From IMCC45349 sp047219225 (GTDB lineage: Bacteria > Bacteroidota > Bacteroidia > Flavobacteriales > Flavobacteriaceae), in the NCBI RefSeq assembly GCF_047219225.1, contig NZ_CP178208.1, positions 682,001-746,000 of the forward strand: a DNA stretch of 64,000 nucleotides. The letters run 5' to 3'. The notes beneath the pieces are model-generated. The model was not told where the DNA came from. It saw nothing but the letters and a program-made list of their open reading frames with translations, and did not search any database. A program made the translations under genes and the position numbers. Positions 1-8,558 of the stretch are shown piece by piece; position 1 is the first letter of the stretch; each line of letters opens with the position of its first letter.

Positions 1-555
1 CAAACAGATGCTGTTTTAGACAACAGTGAAACTATTGTTCCAATAAGCTGGATTGATGCAAGTGGACATACACAATCAACCGATTATGTAGTACCTAAAC
101 AACAAGACTGTAGAGTTTGTCACCAATCTAATGGTGATATTATACCTATTGGACCTCAACTACGCTCTATGAATTTTGATGTAAATGGTGTTAACCAATT
201 ACAAAGCTTTATTAGTGCTGGACGCTTATCTGGAGCACCTAGTCCTGCTAGCATTGGTGTTTTACCAGATTGGGAAGACGAATCATTATCGTTAGAAACT
301 CGTACAAGAGCATATCTTGATATGAATTGTGCCCACTGTCATGCTCCTGGTGGTTACCATAATATCAACTATTATGAAGCATTAGATTTAAGATATGAAA
401 CTTCTTTTGACGATTCTAACATTTACGATAATCGTTACAATTTACAAGGACGATTATCATTCTATATTCCTGGATACAGTATGCCTTATATAGGAACTAC
501 AATTTACCATCAAGAAGGTATGGATGTAGTGTTAGCATTTTTAGACACACTATAA
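1..555 (+). CDS. C-terminal part of a di-heme c-type cytochrome-like protein (HNE_0200/SO_2930-like), 5' truncated by window
   Basis: The open frame runs in from the left edge without a start, so the N-terminus is outside the window; the frame stays open from base 1 and stops with TAA at 553-555. Two haem-binding motifs are visible: CRVCH (about bases 109-123) and CAHCH (about bases 331-345). The wording around them ('QQDCRVCHQSNGD' and 'YLDMNCAHCHAPGG') matches the family of conserved secreted proteins with a duplicated haem motif seen in Bacteroidota and Shewanella. It is likely a periplasmic or surface electron-transfer protein, often found with polysaccharide or calcineurin-like proteins, but the partners are upstream and unseen. 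The family call is from memory of the motif pattern; the exact substrate is unknown. Confidence 0.75.
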   Translation, partial: QTDAVLDNSETIVPISWIDASGHTQSTDYVVPKQQDCRVCHQSNGDIIPIGPQLRSMNFDVNGVNQLQSFISAGRLSGAPSPASIGVLPDWEDESLSLETRTRAYLDMNCAHCHAPGGYHNINYYEALDLRYETSFDDSNIYDNRYNLQGRLSFYIPGYSMPYIGTTIYHQEGMDVVLAFLDTL

Positions 556-573
556 TAAATAATATATATTCCT

Positions 574-607
574 AAAAAAGAGCGCTTAATACAAGCGCTC
601 TTTTTTT
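574..607 (+). terminator. Intrinsic terminator after the cytochrome gene
   Basis: An 8-bp stem GAGCGCTT/AAGCGCTC (580-587 with 593-600) has a 5-nt loop and is flanked by six A before and seven T after. It sits 19 bp beyond the stop at 555. Confidence 0.85.
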
Positions 608-644
608 GTACAAGTCTTAATGTTTAGTTAAAAAACACAATAAT

Positions 645-659
645 TTATGTGACACATAA
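645..659. promoter_or_regulatory. 15-bp palindrome upstream of the metalloprotease gene
   Basis: TTATGTG-A-CACATAA is a perfect palindrome with 7-bp arms around a central A. It lies 57 bp upstream of the TTG start at 716 and downstream of the preceding terminator, so it is in the right place to be an operator. The binding protein is unknown. Confidence 0.4.
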
Positions 660-715
660 GGCTTTTATTTGTCTAATCACTATTTTCACAACTTAAACCA
701 AAAATCTAGTTAATT

Positions 716-3208
716 TTGAAACACAATTCATTAAAGATGTTTCTTATGGCATTCGTGCTAATAGTTGCAACATCTTGTAGTACAGCAAAAAAAGCTAAAG
801 AAGCAGAAGCTGCAAAAAAAGCTGCTGCTGCCAAAGCTAAACCAAAGCCTAAAAAAGGCGACATCCAACCTTATAGTAAAGTAATTACCAAAGACGCCGT
901 AAGCGACGAAGGTTTATTTACAGTACATAAAATTGATGACAAATTCTTTTACGAAATTCCTAATGAACTTTTCGAGAAAGAAATGTTAATGGTAACACGT
1001 ATTTCTAAAACTGCTGCAGGCATTGGCTTTGGTGGTGGAAAACAAAACGAACAAGTATTACGTTGGCAGAAAAAGGATAAAAAAGTAGTGTTAAGAGTTG
1101 TATCTCACTCTACTGTGGCTGCTGATTCATTACCAGTTCACGAAGCAGTTGTAAACTCAAATTTTGAGCCAGTTCTTGCTACATTCCCTATTAAAGCTTT
1201 TAGTAAAGACTCTACTGCTACAGTAATTGATGTTACTAACTTATTTGCTAAAGATGTTAAAGCTTTAGGTTTACCAGCTTTTAGAAGAAGAGGTTATAAA
1301 GTTTCTAGAATGGAAAGTGATAAATCATTCATTGAAAGCATTAAAAGTTACCCAACAAACATTGAAGCTAGACACGTAAAAACGTATGCTGCTGGTGCAC
1401 CACCATCAAACTCTAGTACAGGATCTATTTCTATAGAGATTAATAACTCAATGATTTTATTACCTGAAAACCCAATGAAGCGTCGTTATTTTGATGAGCG
1501 TGTTGGTTGGTTTGCTCGTGGTCAAGTAGATTATGGTTTAGGAGACCAAAGAAGTAAAACATTAACGTTCTTAGACAGATGGCGTTTAGAAGTTAAAGAT
1601 GAAGATATCGAGAAGTTTAAAAGAGGTGAATTAGTTGAGCCTAAAAAACAAATCGTTTATTATATCGATAGAGCTACACCTGAAAAATGGCGCAAATACA
1701 TCAAGCAAGGTATTGAAGATTGGCAAGTAGCATTTGAAGCTGCTGGATTTAAAAATGCTATTATAGCGATGGATCCTCCGACTGTTGAAGAAGATCCAGA
1801 ATGGAGTCCTGAAGATGCACGTTATTCTGTAGTACGTTATTTAGCATCTCCAATTCCTAATGCTAATGGTCCTCACGTAAGTGACCCTAGAACAGGAGAA
1901 ATTTTAGAAAGTGATATTAACTGGTACCACAATGTAATGTCTTTATTACGCGGTTGGTTCTTTGTACAAACAGCAGCTATTAACCCAGAAGCGCGTAGTC
2001 CAGAATTTAAAGACGAAGTAATGGGACGTTTAATTCGTTTTGTATCTGCTCACGAAGTAGGTCATACATTAGGACTACCTCATAACATGGGAAGCTCTTG
2101 TGCTTATAAAGTAGAAGATTTACGTAGTGCTGAGTTTACTCAAAAATATGGAACTGCACCATCAATTATGGATTATGCACGTTTTAACTACGTAGCTCAA
2201 CCAGAAGATAAAGGTGTTGCTTTAATGCCAAACATTGGTATTTACGATAAGTATGCTATTGCTTGGGGTTATAAACCAATTTTAGATAAAACTGCTGAAG
2301 AAGAAAAAGAAACACTTAACGGTTGGATTATGGAGCACGCTGGTGACCCATTATACCGTTTTGGACACCAACAAGTAGGTGATGTTGTAGACCCAAGCTC
2401 GCAAACAGAAGACTTAGGTGATAACGCTATGCTTGCAAGTGCCTATGGAATTAAAAACTTAAAGCGTATTGTTCCTAACTTAATTGAGTGGACTACTGAA
2501 GCAGGTGAAGGTTATGACGATTTAGGTGAAATGTATGGACATGTAATTTCACAGTTTAACCGTTACATGGGACACGTTTCTAATAACATTGGAGGTGTAT
2601 ATGAACACTACAAAACAGCTGACCAAGAAGGTGCTGTTTACACACATGTAGATAAAGACCACCAGAAGAATGCTCTTAAATTTGTAAACGATAATTTATT
2701 TACAACACCAACTTGGTTATTAGATAAAGATATTTTTGCAAGAGTTGAATACTCTGGATCAATAGAGCGTGTTCGTAGATTACAAGTACGTACATTAAAC
2801 AACATTTTAGGCTTAGGGAAAATGGCTAGAATGATTGAAAACGAATCACTTAATGGTAACGATGCATACAAATTAACTAACATGATGCGTGATTTACGTA
2901 ATGGCATTTGGAGTGAATTAAGAACTGGAAGAAACATTGATACTTACAGACGTAATTTACAACGTGCACATATTGATAGATTAGCGTACTTAATGACTGC
3001 TAAAAACCAAAGAAAAGCACCTGCTTTTGGAGGTTACCAAAAGTCTACTGTAGTTAATACAAGTCAATCTGATATTAGAGCTATTGTAAGAGCAGAATTA
3101 AAAACTTTAAAAAGAAGTTTACAAAACGCTAGTGGAAGAGATTCTATGAGCCGCATACATATACAAGATGCTATTGAAAGAATAAACGATATTCTTGATC
3201 CTAAGTAA
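716..3208 (+). CDS. Zinc-dependent metalloprotease lipoprotein (DUF5117/DUF5118/DUF4953 type)
   Basis: An 830-aa predicted lipoprotein: basic n-region, hydrophobic stretch and lipobox ATSC, then a Lys/Ala-rich linker. The metzincin-like zinc site is HEVGHTLGLPH (H446, E447, H450, H456), with a Met-turn-like SIMDY at about residues 483-487. Length and architecture fit the large Bacteroidota metalloproteases with N-terminal DUF5118/DUF5117 and C-terminal DUF4953. The start is uncertain. TTG at 716 gives a signal with Lys at positions 2 and 7, which suits lipoprotein export. ATG at 737 would leave no basic n-region, but TAATTTTG at 711-718 matches the group's -7 element and would favour 737; no TTG element lies at the right distance upstream, so I keep 716. 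It probably degrades peptides at the cell envelope; the substrate is unknown. Confidence 0.88.
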   Translation: MKHNSLKMFLMAFVLIVATSCSTAKKAKEAEAAKKAAAAKAKPKPKKGDIQPYSKVITKDAVSDEGLFTVHKIDDKFFYEIPNELFEKEMLMVTRISKTAAGIGFGGGKQNEQVLRWQKKDKKVVLRVVSHSTVAADSLPVHEAVVNSNFEPVLATFPIKAFSKDSTATVIDVTNLFAKDVKALGLPAFRRRGYKVSRMESDKSFIESIKSYPTNIEARHVKTYAAGAPPSNSSTGSISIEINNSMILLPENPMKRRYFDERVGWFARGQVDYGLGDQRSKTLTFLDRWRLEVKDEDIEKFKRGELVEPKKQIVYYIDRATPEKWRKYIKQGIEDWQVAFEAAGFKNAIIAMDPPTVEEDPEWSPEDARYSVVRYLASPIPNANGPHVSDPRTGEILESDINWYHNVMSLLRGWFFVQTAAINPEARSPEFKDEVMGRLIRFVSAHEVGHTLGLPHNMGSSCAYKVEDLRSAEFTQKYGTAPSIMDYARFNYVAQPEDKGVALMPNIGIYDKYAIAWGYKPILDKTAEEEKETLNGWIMEHAGDPLYRFGHQQVGDVVDPSSQTEDLGDNAMLASAYGIKNLKRIVPNLIEWTTEAGEGYDDLGEMYGHVISQFNRYMGHVSNNIGGVYEHYKTADQEGAVYTHVDKDHQKNALKFVNDNLFTTPTWLLDKDIFARVEYSGSIERVRRLQVRTLNNILGLGKMARMIENESLNGNDAYKLTNMMRDLRNGIWSELRTGRNIDTYRRNLQRAHIDRLAYLMTAKNQRKAPAFGGYQKSTVVNTSQSDIRAIVRAELKTLKRSLQNASGRDSMSRIHIQDAIERINDILDPK

Positions 3209-3230
3209 TTTGTATTAAAATAGTATTAAA

Positions 3231-3260
3231 AAGGGCTTCATTAATTTGAAGCCTTTTTTG
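3231..3260 (+). terminator. Intrinsic terminator after metalloprotease
   Basis: The stem GGGCTTCA/TGAAGCC(T) around 3233-3254 is followed by a run of T (3254-3259). It lies about 25 bp after the stop. Confidence 0.8.
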
Positions 3261-3290
3261 TTTAATATTAAAAGAAAACAACGCAACCTT

Positions 3291-3306
3291 ATGTAAGATT
3301 TTACAT
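3291..3306. promoter_or_regulatory. Palindrome ATGTAA-N4-TTACAT
   Basis: Perfect 6-bp arms are separated by 4 bp, 28 bp upstream of the small lipoprotein gene at 3334. It could be an operator, or chance in AT-rich DNA. Confidence 0.3.
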
Positions 3307-3333
3307 CTACTTTAAAAACCATAACTTTTAATA

Positions 3334-3732
3334 ATGAAAAATTACCTAAGTCTATTATTCTCCATTTTATTAGTCCTTATCACTTCTTGTAAAAACGATG
3401 ATGATTCTTTAAAAATAGATGGTGAAGGTGCCAAATCTAATTACTTAATCAACAATCAGTCTGAAGAAATATTATTCTACAACGCTAACACTTCTATACA
3501 AATAGCTCCAGGAGAAGCTAAAGAAATATATTATTATGCTGATTTTGGGTTACCTAGTCCTCCACTTCCATCATTTGGTTTACAATCTCTAACCTTATAC
3601 AGAGATGCGAATAATAACGAAACAATAGCACTAGAAATCAATCCAATTATTGATGAAGATTGGATAGAAGAAATTATTTCTTCAGATATATCAAACTTTA
3701 CCTTAACAGTTACTAGTGAAATGATAAATTAG
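3334..3732 (+). CDS. Small lipoprotein of unknown function
   Basis: A 132-aa product with a clear lipoprotein signal: short basic start, hydrophobic stretch and lipobox LITSC at about residues 15-19, followed by an acidic KNDDD stretch of the kind that often marks outer-membrane-exported lipoproteins in Bacteroidota. The mature part is beta-rich in appearance (alternating hydrophobic and polar residues, one Pro-rich turn PSPPLPS at about residue 74). No known family recognised. It ends 10 bp before the next gene and is probably co-transcribed with it. Confidence 0.7.
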   Translation: MKNYLSLLFSILLVLITSCKNDDDSLKIDGEGAKSNYLINNQSEEILFYNANTSIQIAPGEAKEIYYYADFGLPSPPLPSFGLQSLTLYRDANNNETIALEINPIIDEDWIEEIISSDISNFTLTVTSEMIN

Positions 3733-3742
3733 CATTTCAAGT

Positions 3743-4138
3743 ATGAAAGAAACAATAACTAAAAACGAAAAATCTATAAAAGCTTTATACGCTTTAATTT
3801 CTTCTGGTTACTATAAAGGAGAAGTTCTTCAAAATAGATTTGATTTAGCACGAACCGTTTTCCCTAACAATCATAAAATAAAAGGAGTACTCAATGCAGA
3901 CAACCAGTTTGAAATAAAATCTACTTACTCCAACTCCTTCATGGAAGTTTCAGCTAAAAGTATCTTGGTAGTATTTATTGCATTTATTATTTACAGTATG
4001 TTTTATTTTAACTGGTTAGTGACAGCAATATTATTAACCTTCCTACTTATCCTTTTATCGCTTGAGTATTTTAAAAGAAAAAAGGAGTTAAGCATTTTTA
4101 TTGACAAGTATTTTGTAATAAAAAGGCAATTGAAATAA
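3743..4138 (+). CDS. Small membrane protein of unknown function
   Basis: A 131-aa product with a soluble N-terminal half (about 70 residues, rich in Lys/Asn) followed by two close hydrophobic segments at about residues 75-92 and 93-112, then a basic tail. There is no signal peptide. The domain may face the cytoplasm, with a two-helix hairpin in the inner membrane. The 10-bp spacing from the upstream lipoprotein gene suggests an operon. No family recognised. Confidence 0.65.
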   Translation: MKETITKNEKSIKALYALISSGYYKGEVLQNRFDLARTVFPNNHKIKGVLNADNQFEIKSTYSNSFMEVSAKSILVVFIAFIIYSMFYFNWLVTAILLTFLLILLSLEYFKRKKELSIFIDKYFVIKRQLK

Positions 4139-4164
4139 AAAAGCCACTCAAAATTGAGTGGCTT
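4137..4164 (-). terminator. Intrinsic terminator for the minus-strand peptidase gene
   Basis: The stem AAGCCACTCAA/TTGAGTGGCTT (4141-4151 with 4154-4164) abuts an A-tract at 4137-4142, which reads as a T-tract on the minus strand. The plus side has a poorer T-run, so it mainly serves the gene ending at 4214, although it sits between convergent genes. Confidence 0.8.
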
Positions 4165-4213
4165 ATGTTTATTATCATGTTGAACAAAGTGAGGCATCTA
4201 CCCATATAGGAAT

Positions 4214-5863
4214 TTATAATCCTAAAGTTTTTACACCTTGTTCGTAAATTACATCTACTGGAATATTAGAAGCGCTTAAACGGTCTAAATCGGCTTGTAA
4301 TTCATCAGAAATTAATCCTTTTTCAGCTACTAGATTAGCAACACCATTGTAATCTCCATTTCCTTGTAATGTTAAGATTAAGTTTGATAAATCTTTCATA
4401 GCTACAATCATATTATCGTAGTTTACTTTATACGTACCATCAGCATTTCTAGTAAACGCTCCTTTGTCTTTAAAGAAGTTAAAACGAATCATATTTGCTT
4501 TACCATGAGCACTTGATGCACCAAAACGTACCGAACGGAAAATACTTGCCATAAAAGTGGTCATGTAATCTTTCATATCACCATCAATTTCACCTTTTTT
4601 GTGTAATTGTTGCACCATATACAGTCCTAAAACATCTGCTTTTCCTTCTTCTAAAGCACTTGAATGTTCTTTAAGCGATGTACGTACTGTACCTTTACCG
4701 TTAATTGTATTTTTAATTCCTAAACCATGTGCCACTTCATGAAACATTGTGTTAGCAAAAAATGCATCAAACGTAATATATTTACGTTGGCTTGGATCTA
4801 TTAACACTTCAGATATTGGTAATAATATCTTGTCAAACTTTGCACGCATTGCATTTTTAAGTTGCAGTCTACGCGTGCCTTTTTGTAATTGTACTTCTTC
4901 GTCATTAGGTAAATTAATAGCAATTGTTTTACTACCTGAATTACAATCACCAGCATAATACACTACATCGTAAGCATTCAGGTCACTATCTGTTCCTGGA
5001 GTTTCTTGCTTATAAGCATCATCTACAGGTAATCCTGTTTGTAGTTCTGGTAAAAAACTAGCAAAACGTGCTAATTTAGCACTCCACTGCATGTCCTTAA
5101 TTAACACATAACCTTCATGAGCTGCTTTGTTACCAAACATTTGGTCTTCATAAGTTTCAATAGGTCCAATAACAATATCTAAGGTATTTGTTTTCATATC
5201 CATCCACGCTAAATCACTTGGTTGGTAATTATCATCTAACAACGCTTGTGCTCTTAACTCTAAATACTTTTTCAAGCCTTCGTCTTCTGCAAGCTTAGAT
5301 GCTTCTAATAATAAAGCAGAAACTTCTTTTACCTCAGCTTCAAATTGTTTGTGATAAGGAATGGAGTATAAATTTCCTTTTTCGTCACGTCTTACAAAAT
5401 TGTAAATACTAGACTTATCTTCAATATCAGCAGCTTCAAACTCTTCTTTTGTCATATCTTTTGGATAGAAATTAGCACCTTTAGGCTTATCTCCAAATCC
5501 TTCCACAAAAGAGGTGTTTCCAGCTAAACGATCCCAAGGACCATAATTAATATTTACAAACTTACGCGTAGCTTCATCTTCAATAGAGTTTAATAGTTCT
5601 ACACGATCGCCATAAGATTCGTACCAAAACAAATCGTTCATCATATCTGCTGCCTCAATTAATATAGGTAACATTTTGCGCTCTTTGTCTGTAAGTAAAT
5701 TTAAATTAGACGTTAGCTTTACAGTAACATACTTACCAAGATTTTTTTGCATAGCATTGGCCTTTTCGGTAGCATTATCTGTGTTTTCTGGTTGTTCTTT
5801 TTTATCGTCTTTACACGACACAAATGCAACCATTACTAGTAATGCTAAAATTGCTTTTTTCAT
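4214..5863 (-). CDS. M49-like (dipeptidyl-peptidase III-related) zinc peptidase, lipoprotein
   Basis: A 549-aa predicted lipoprotein (lipobox FVSC near residue 17, then KDDKKEQ). The zinc motif is HEVAHG with H375, E376 and H379, followed 25-30 residues later by LEEGKAD (E405/E406), a likely third-ligand region. This resembles the DPP III-like module of plant NUDT3 proteins and the 'dipeptidyl-peptidase 3 family' proteins of Bacteroidota rather than classical DPP III, which has HExxGH with one extra residue. It probably removes dipeptides or hydrolyses small peptides in the envelope. A minus-strand TAnnTTTG element at 5905-5912 suggests its own promoter. Confidence 0.8.
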   Translation of the reverse strand: MKKAILALLVMVAFVSCKDDKKEQPENTDNATEKANAMQKNLGKYVTVKLTSNLNLLTDKERKMLPILIEAADMMNDLFWYESYGDRVELLNSIEDEATRKFVNINYGPWDRLAGNTSFVEGFGDKPKGANFYPKDMTKEEFEAADIEDKSSIYNFVRRDEKGNLYSIPYHKQFEAEVKEVSALLLEASKLAEDEGLKKYLELRAQALLDDNYQPSDLAWMDMKTNTLDIVIGPIETYEDQMFGNKAAHEGYVLIKDMQWSAKLARFASFLPELQTGLPVDDAYKQETPGTDSDLNAYDVVYYAGDCNSGSKTIAINLPNDEEVQLQKGTRRLQLKNAMRAKFDKILLPISEVLIDPSQRKYITFDAFFANTMFHEVAHGLGIKNTINGKGTVRTSLKEHSSALEEGKADVLGLYMVQQLHKKGEIDGDMKDYMTTFMASIFRSVRFGASSAHGKANMIRFNFFKDKGAFTRNADGTYKVNYDNMIVAMKDLSNLILTLQGNGDYNGVANLVAEKGLISDELQADLDRLSASNIPVDVIYEQGVKTLGL

Positions 5864-5904
5864 TAGTTTATGTGTTTTAGTATTTTAAATATTGATGTAT
5901 CCTT

Positions 5905-5935
5905 CAAAAGTAACTTTTTTCGAGCTATTTTTCAA
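5905..5935 (-). promoter_or_regulatory. Bacteroidota-type promoter of the M49-like gene
   Basis: Read on the minus strand, TACTTTTG (5912-5905) fits the -7 consensus TAnnTTTG, and TTG (5935-5933) lies 20 nt upstream, close to the usual 19-nt spacing. It overlaps the 3' end of the neighbouring gene and precedes the start codon by about 41 nt. Confidence 0.6.
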
Positions 5936-6491
5936 CGTAATCTGCAATTGGAATATCATTGATAAATACATTATCTAAAACTGCTTCACCATTTTTAACA
6001 TAAACTGTTGCGTAAGTCGTGTTTAGAGTTGAGTCTTGATGAGCTTTGGCATGTGCTATTTCAGCAGCCTTAGCTTTGGTTTCTTTCATATAAAATCTTT
6101 CGAAATTATAATCTAAAAACACTTTATCTTCCCATTGATTAAACCAATCTACATTAGTCTTTAAATAGTTTTCTGCATTTGGTTTTTCTCTACTAATACT
6201 ACTAAGCTTTGCATATCCATTGCTGTCATTTATAAGAGTTACATAAACCACCTCGTCTCTTGTCCAAGTAGAGTCTTTTGTTGGAAATGAGTTTATTTCG
6301 TAATCTAATCTTATGTATTTACCCTTAAAAGGATCAGCTGGGTCTAGTGGTTGTGTTTTAAATTTAAAAACTGTTCCTGTTTTTAAAATATCTTCTTGAT
6401 TGTAAATCATTTTTGCAGGAACACTTATTTGTATTAGTGCTACAACTACAAAAATTATAAATATATGTATTGATTTTATTTGTGTAAACAT
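5925..6491 (-). CDS. GDYXXLXY domain protein
   Basis: A 188-aa protein with one N-terminal hydrophobic anchor (about residues 8-27) and the hallmark DPADPFKGKYIRLDYEI at about residues 52-68, which corresponds to the GDYxxLxY family signature (here GKYIRLDY). The rest is probably exposed outside the inner membrane. It starts 5 bp after the DUF2157 gene ends; the two families are commonly adjacent and may act as a pair. Molecular function unknown. Confidence 0.85.
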   Translation of the reverse strand: MFTQIKSIHIFIIFVVVALIQISVPAKMIYNQEDILKTGTVFKFKTQPLDPADPFKGKYIRLDYEINSFPTKDSTWTRDEVVYVTLINDSNGYAKLSSISREKPNAENYLKTNVDWFNQWEDKVFLDYNFERFYMKETKAKAAEIAHAKAHQDSTLNTTYATVYVKNGEAVLDNVFINDIPIADYVEK

Positions 6492-6496
6492 GAGTT

Positions 6497-7795
6497 TTAT
6501 TTTTGATTATTTAATGATTGACGTTCCCTTATCTTCTGTCGTTTTAGCATGATATAGTTAGTTAGAAAAAAACCACCACCAACTGCTACAAATAGCAAAC
6601 CTCTAATTACATAACTCATATCTGTATCGAAAAAACGACAAACAACTAATGCTGTAATTATTAGCAAACCATAATTTAAAACTCCAAAATGAAACTTATC
6701 TACTCCTATTTTAACAGTTATTAATCCTAAGGCTAGTATTAAAAAATTGACAATTATTAGTGATGCGATTGTGTGAATTAGTCCTGTAAAAAACAATGCG
6801 CTAAAAATTATAAATACATATTGAAAAGGGTTGAAGTTTATTATCCACTTTTGCATATATGAATACGCTAACAGCACAATTGTAATTACCAATAAACATA
6901 AAACAACGTATAACTCTGGTGTTGTATAACCTAACTGTTTTAGATCATACCAACTAGTATCAAAACTTGCCATAAGCAGCATCTTCACTGAGCCTAAAGA
7001 ACCTATTATTAGATAACCATTTCGCCTCAACTTTTGTTTATTAAAGAAAGGTATCTTGCCAATATTGTAAAGTAAACCAAACATAACTAAGTACATTAAA
7101 AAGCCTAAGTCATCATTCTTATCTACAAAAGCACCAAGTATAATTGTTAAACTTAAAGGAAATAACCAATTAAAAATAGAAGTGATATTAGCTTCTGCTT
7201 TCGATTTAAGTAATTGTATATAGTAAGGAATTATGGCTAGGATTAACAACAAATACAACCAAGGTATTTTGGTATTACTACTAAACGAGTAGCCAAATTC
7301 ACCTGCATAATAAGTAGCAAATACAACACATAATATTGCTACAGCATTAGATCTTAACAAATATATAAGTGGTAAACTTAAAACTGTCCATGTAAGTAAG
7401 TACGAGCTTAAGTCACCTGGAATATTATAAATTTGAGCAACTAAAGCCATACTTGAACCAATAGCAAAAAACAAAAACGTTCCAGACGCTTCTCTCCATG
7501 TAGCACTTTTCTTTTTTATAATTGCATATCCAGAAACAATTTGCCCAATAATTAAAGGCAAAAATGCAAATACAGTTTTGGTTGCTCTAGAAAAGTGATC
7601 CCAATTATGAGCTAGAATTAAAATGACTCCTAAACCTACTAACAATGAACCTAAAACTCCAAAAACGGTAAAGAGTCTGTTTGGTTTATTTTCTTGTTTA
7701 TTTAGGTAATAGGAAGTTATGTTTTGAGCTATATCATTAGTGATAATATTATTCTGAACAAGTTCAGACAGCTCTTTTTGAATTTTTGAATTCAT
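6497..7795 (-). CDS. DUF2157 multi-pass membrane protein
   Basis: A 432-aa protein. The first roughly 35 residues are soluble (a helical 'KELSELVQNNIITNDIAQNI' type segment), as in DUF2157 proteins, followed by about 12 hydrophobic segments and a basic C-terminus. First gene of a two-gene unit with the GDYXXLXY protein (5-bp gap). It sits in the inner membrane; no biochemical role is established for the family. Confidence 0.82.
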   Translation of the reverse strand: MNSKIQKELSELVQNNIITNDIAQNITSYYLNKQENKPNRLFTVFGVLGSLLVGLGVILILAHNWDHFSRATKTVFAFLPLIIGQIVSGYAIIKKKSATWREASGTFLFFAIGSSMALVAQIYNIPGDLSSYLLTWTVLSLPLIYLLRSNAVAILCVVFATYYAGEFGYSFSSNTKIPWLYLLLILAIIPYYIQLLKSKAEANITSIFNWLFPLSLTIILGAFVDKNDDLGFLMYLVMFGLLYNIGKIPFFNKQKLRRNGYLIIGSLGSVKMLLMASFDTSWYDLKQLGYTTPELYVVLCLLVITIVLLAYSYMQKWIINFNPFQYVFIIFSALFFTGLIHTIASLIIVNFLILALGLITVKIGVDKFHFGVLNYGLLIITALVVCRFFDTDMSYVIRGLLFVAVGGGFFLTNYIMLKRQKIRERQSLNNQK

Positions 7796-7864
7796 ATCCT
7801 GAAATTTAGGTTGATTTAATGTACGTTAATTTATATACACCGAAACAATTATTAACTTAAGTTT

Positions 7865-7895
7865 AAACCTCGTAACCAAAGCAGTTACGAGGTTT
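7865..7895 (-). terminator. Strong 12-bp hairpin downstream of the yiaA-like gene
   Basis: A perfect stem AAACCTCGTAAC/GTTACGAGGTTT (7865-7876 with 7884-7895) has a 7-nt loop and lies 30 bp beyond the stop of the gene ending at 7925. The following minus-strand sequence (TTTAAACTT) is only a weak T-tract, so termination is plausible but not textbook. Confidence 0.6.
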
Positions 7896-7924
7896 GGGTT
7901 AACTAACCAATCATCAAACAAGAC

Positions 7925-8407
7925 TTAAAGTACTTTGTTATCTTTTTTATCTATATACTGCACATCTCTTGTATTTTTCTGCACTGCAATTGCAGAAAAC
8001 ATACTTAATAAAAATGCCATACCATAAAACCCTTTTTCACTTAACAGTAAATCTGCATTCCATAAACCTACCACTAACAATACTATTGAAGCAGTTGTTG
8101 TAAACCAACTAATACTATAATATATATTTGTTACTGGAACACCTTCAAGCTTATCTCTTACTGCCTTTTGTACAGATATAACCGAGAATAGACCAAACAG
8201 TAGTATGGTAAAATAATATCCCTTTTCATTTAATTGCATATCAGCATTCCACAGTCCTATACAATATGACACCATTCCTATTAATAAAGCAGACCATGAT
8301 GCACCAATAAAAGCACCTGTTGGTTTTTGATCGAACTCTTGATTTTTTTTCTTCTGTTTTTTAGTTTCTAAACTTTCTTTAACTGAAACTGTTGTTTGAT
8401 AATCCAT
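7925..8407 (-). CDS. YiaA/YiaB family inner membrane protein
   Basis: A 160-aa protein built from two copies of a two-helix module: GLWNADMQLNEKGYYF...AVRD (about residues 45-85) and GLWNADLLLSEKGFYG...NTRD (about residues 108-150). The repeated GLWNAD-x5-EKGxY motif is characteristic of the YiaA/YiaB family. Four membrane segments are expected, after a charged 28-residue N-terminus rich in Lys/Gln. Single-gene unit with a hairpin behind it. No function is established for the family. Confidence 0.88.
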   Translation of the reverse strand: MDYQTTVSVKESLETKKQKKKNQEFDQKPTGAFIGASWSALLIGMVSYCIGLWNADMQLNEKGYYFTILLFGLFSVISVQKAVRDKLEGVPVTNIYYSISWFTTTASIVLLVVGLWNADLLLSEKGFYGMAFLLSMFSAIAVQKNTRDVQYIDKKDNKVL

Positions 8408-8558
8408 AATATTTGTTTTTAATGATTATGGTTCAAAGATGCGATAGAATAAAATTACTAAGAACACAATATTTCAAAATTGCTGACGATATATTTTAAA
8501 TAAATTTTAAAATAAATACTATATTTAAAGAATTACAATAATTATTTATGACGATTAA

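Noticed and set aside
2638..2937. Minus-strand open frame of 99 codons inside the metalloprotease gene
   Set aside because: Shadow of a well-supported plus-strand gene with a zinc motif; the antisense product has no family features.
4165..4213. Short segment with TGTTGAACAAAGTGAGGCATCT resembling dispersed flavobacterial intergenic repeats
   Set aside because: Only one copy was seen in the window and the match to any known repeat is from vague memory.
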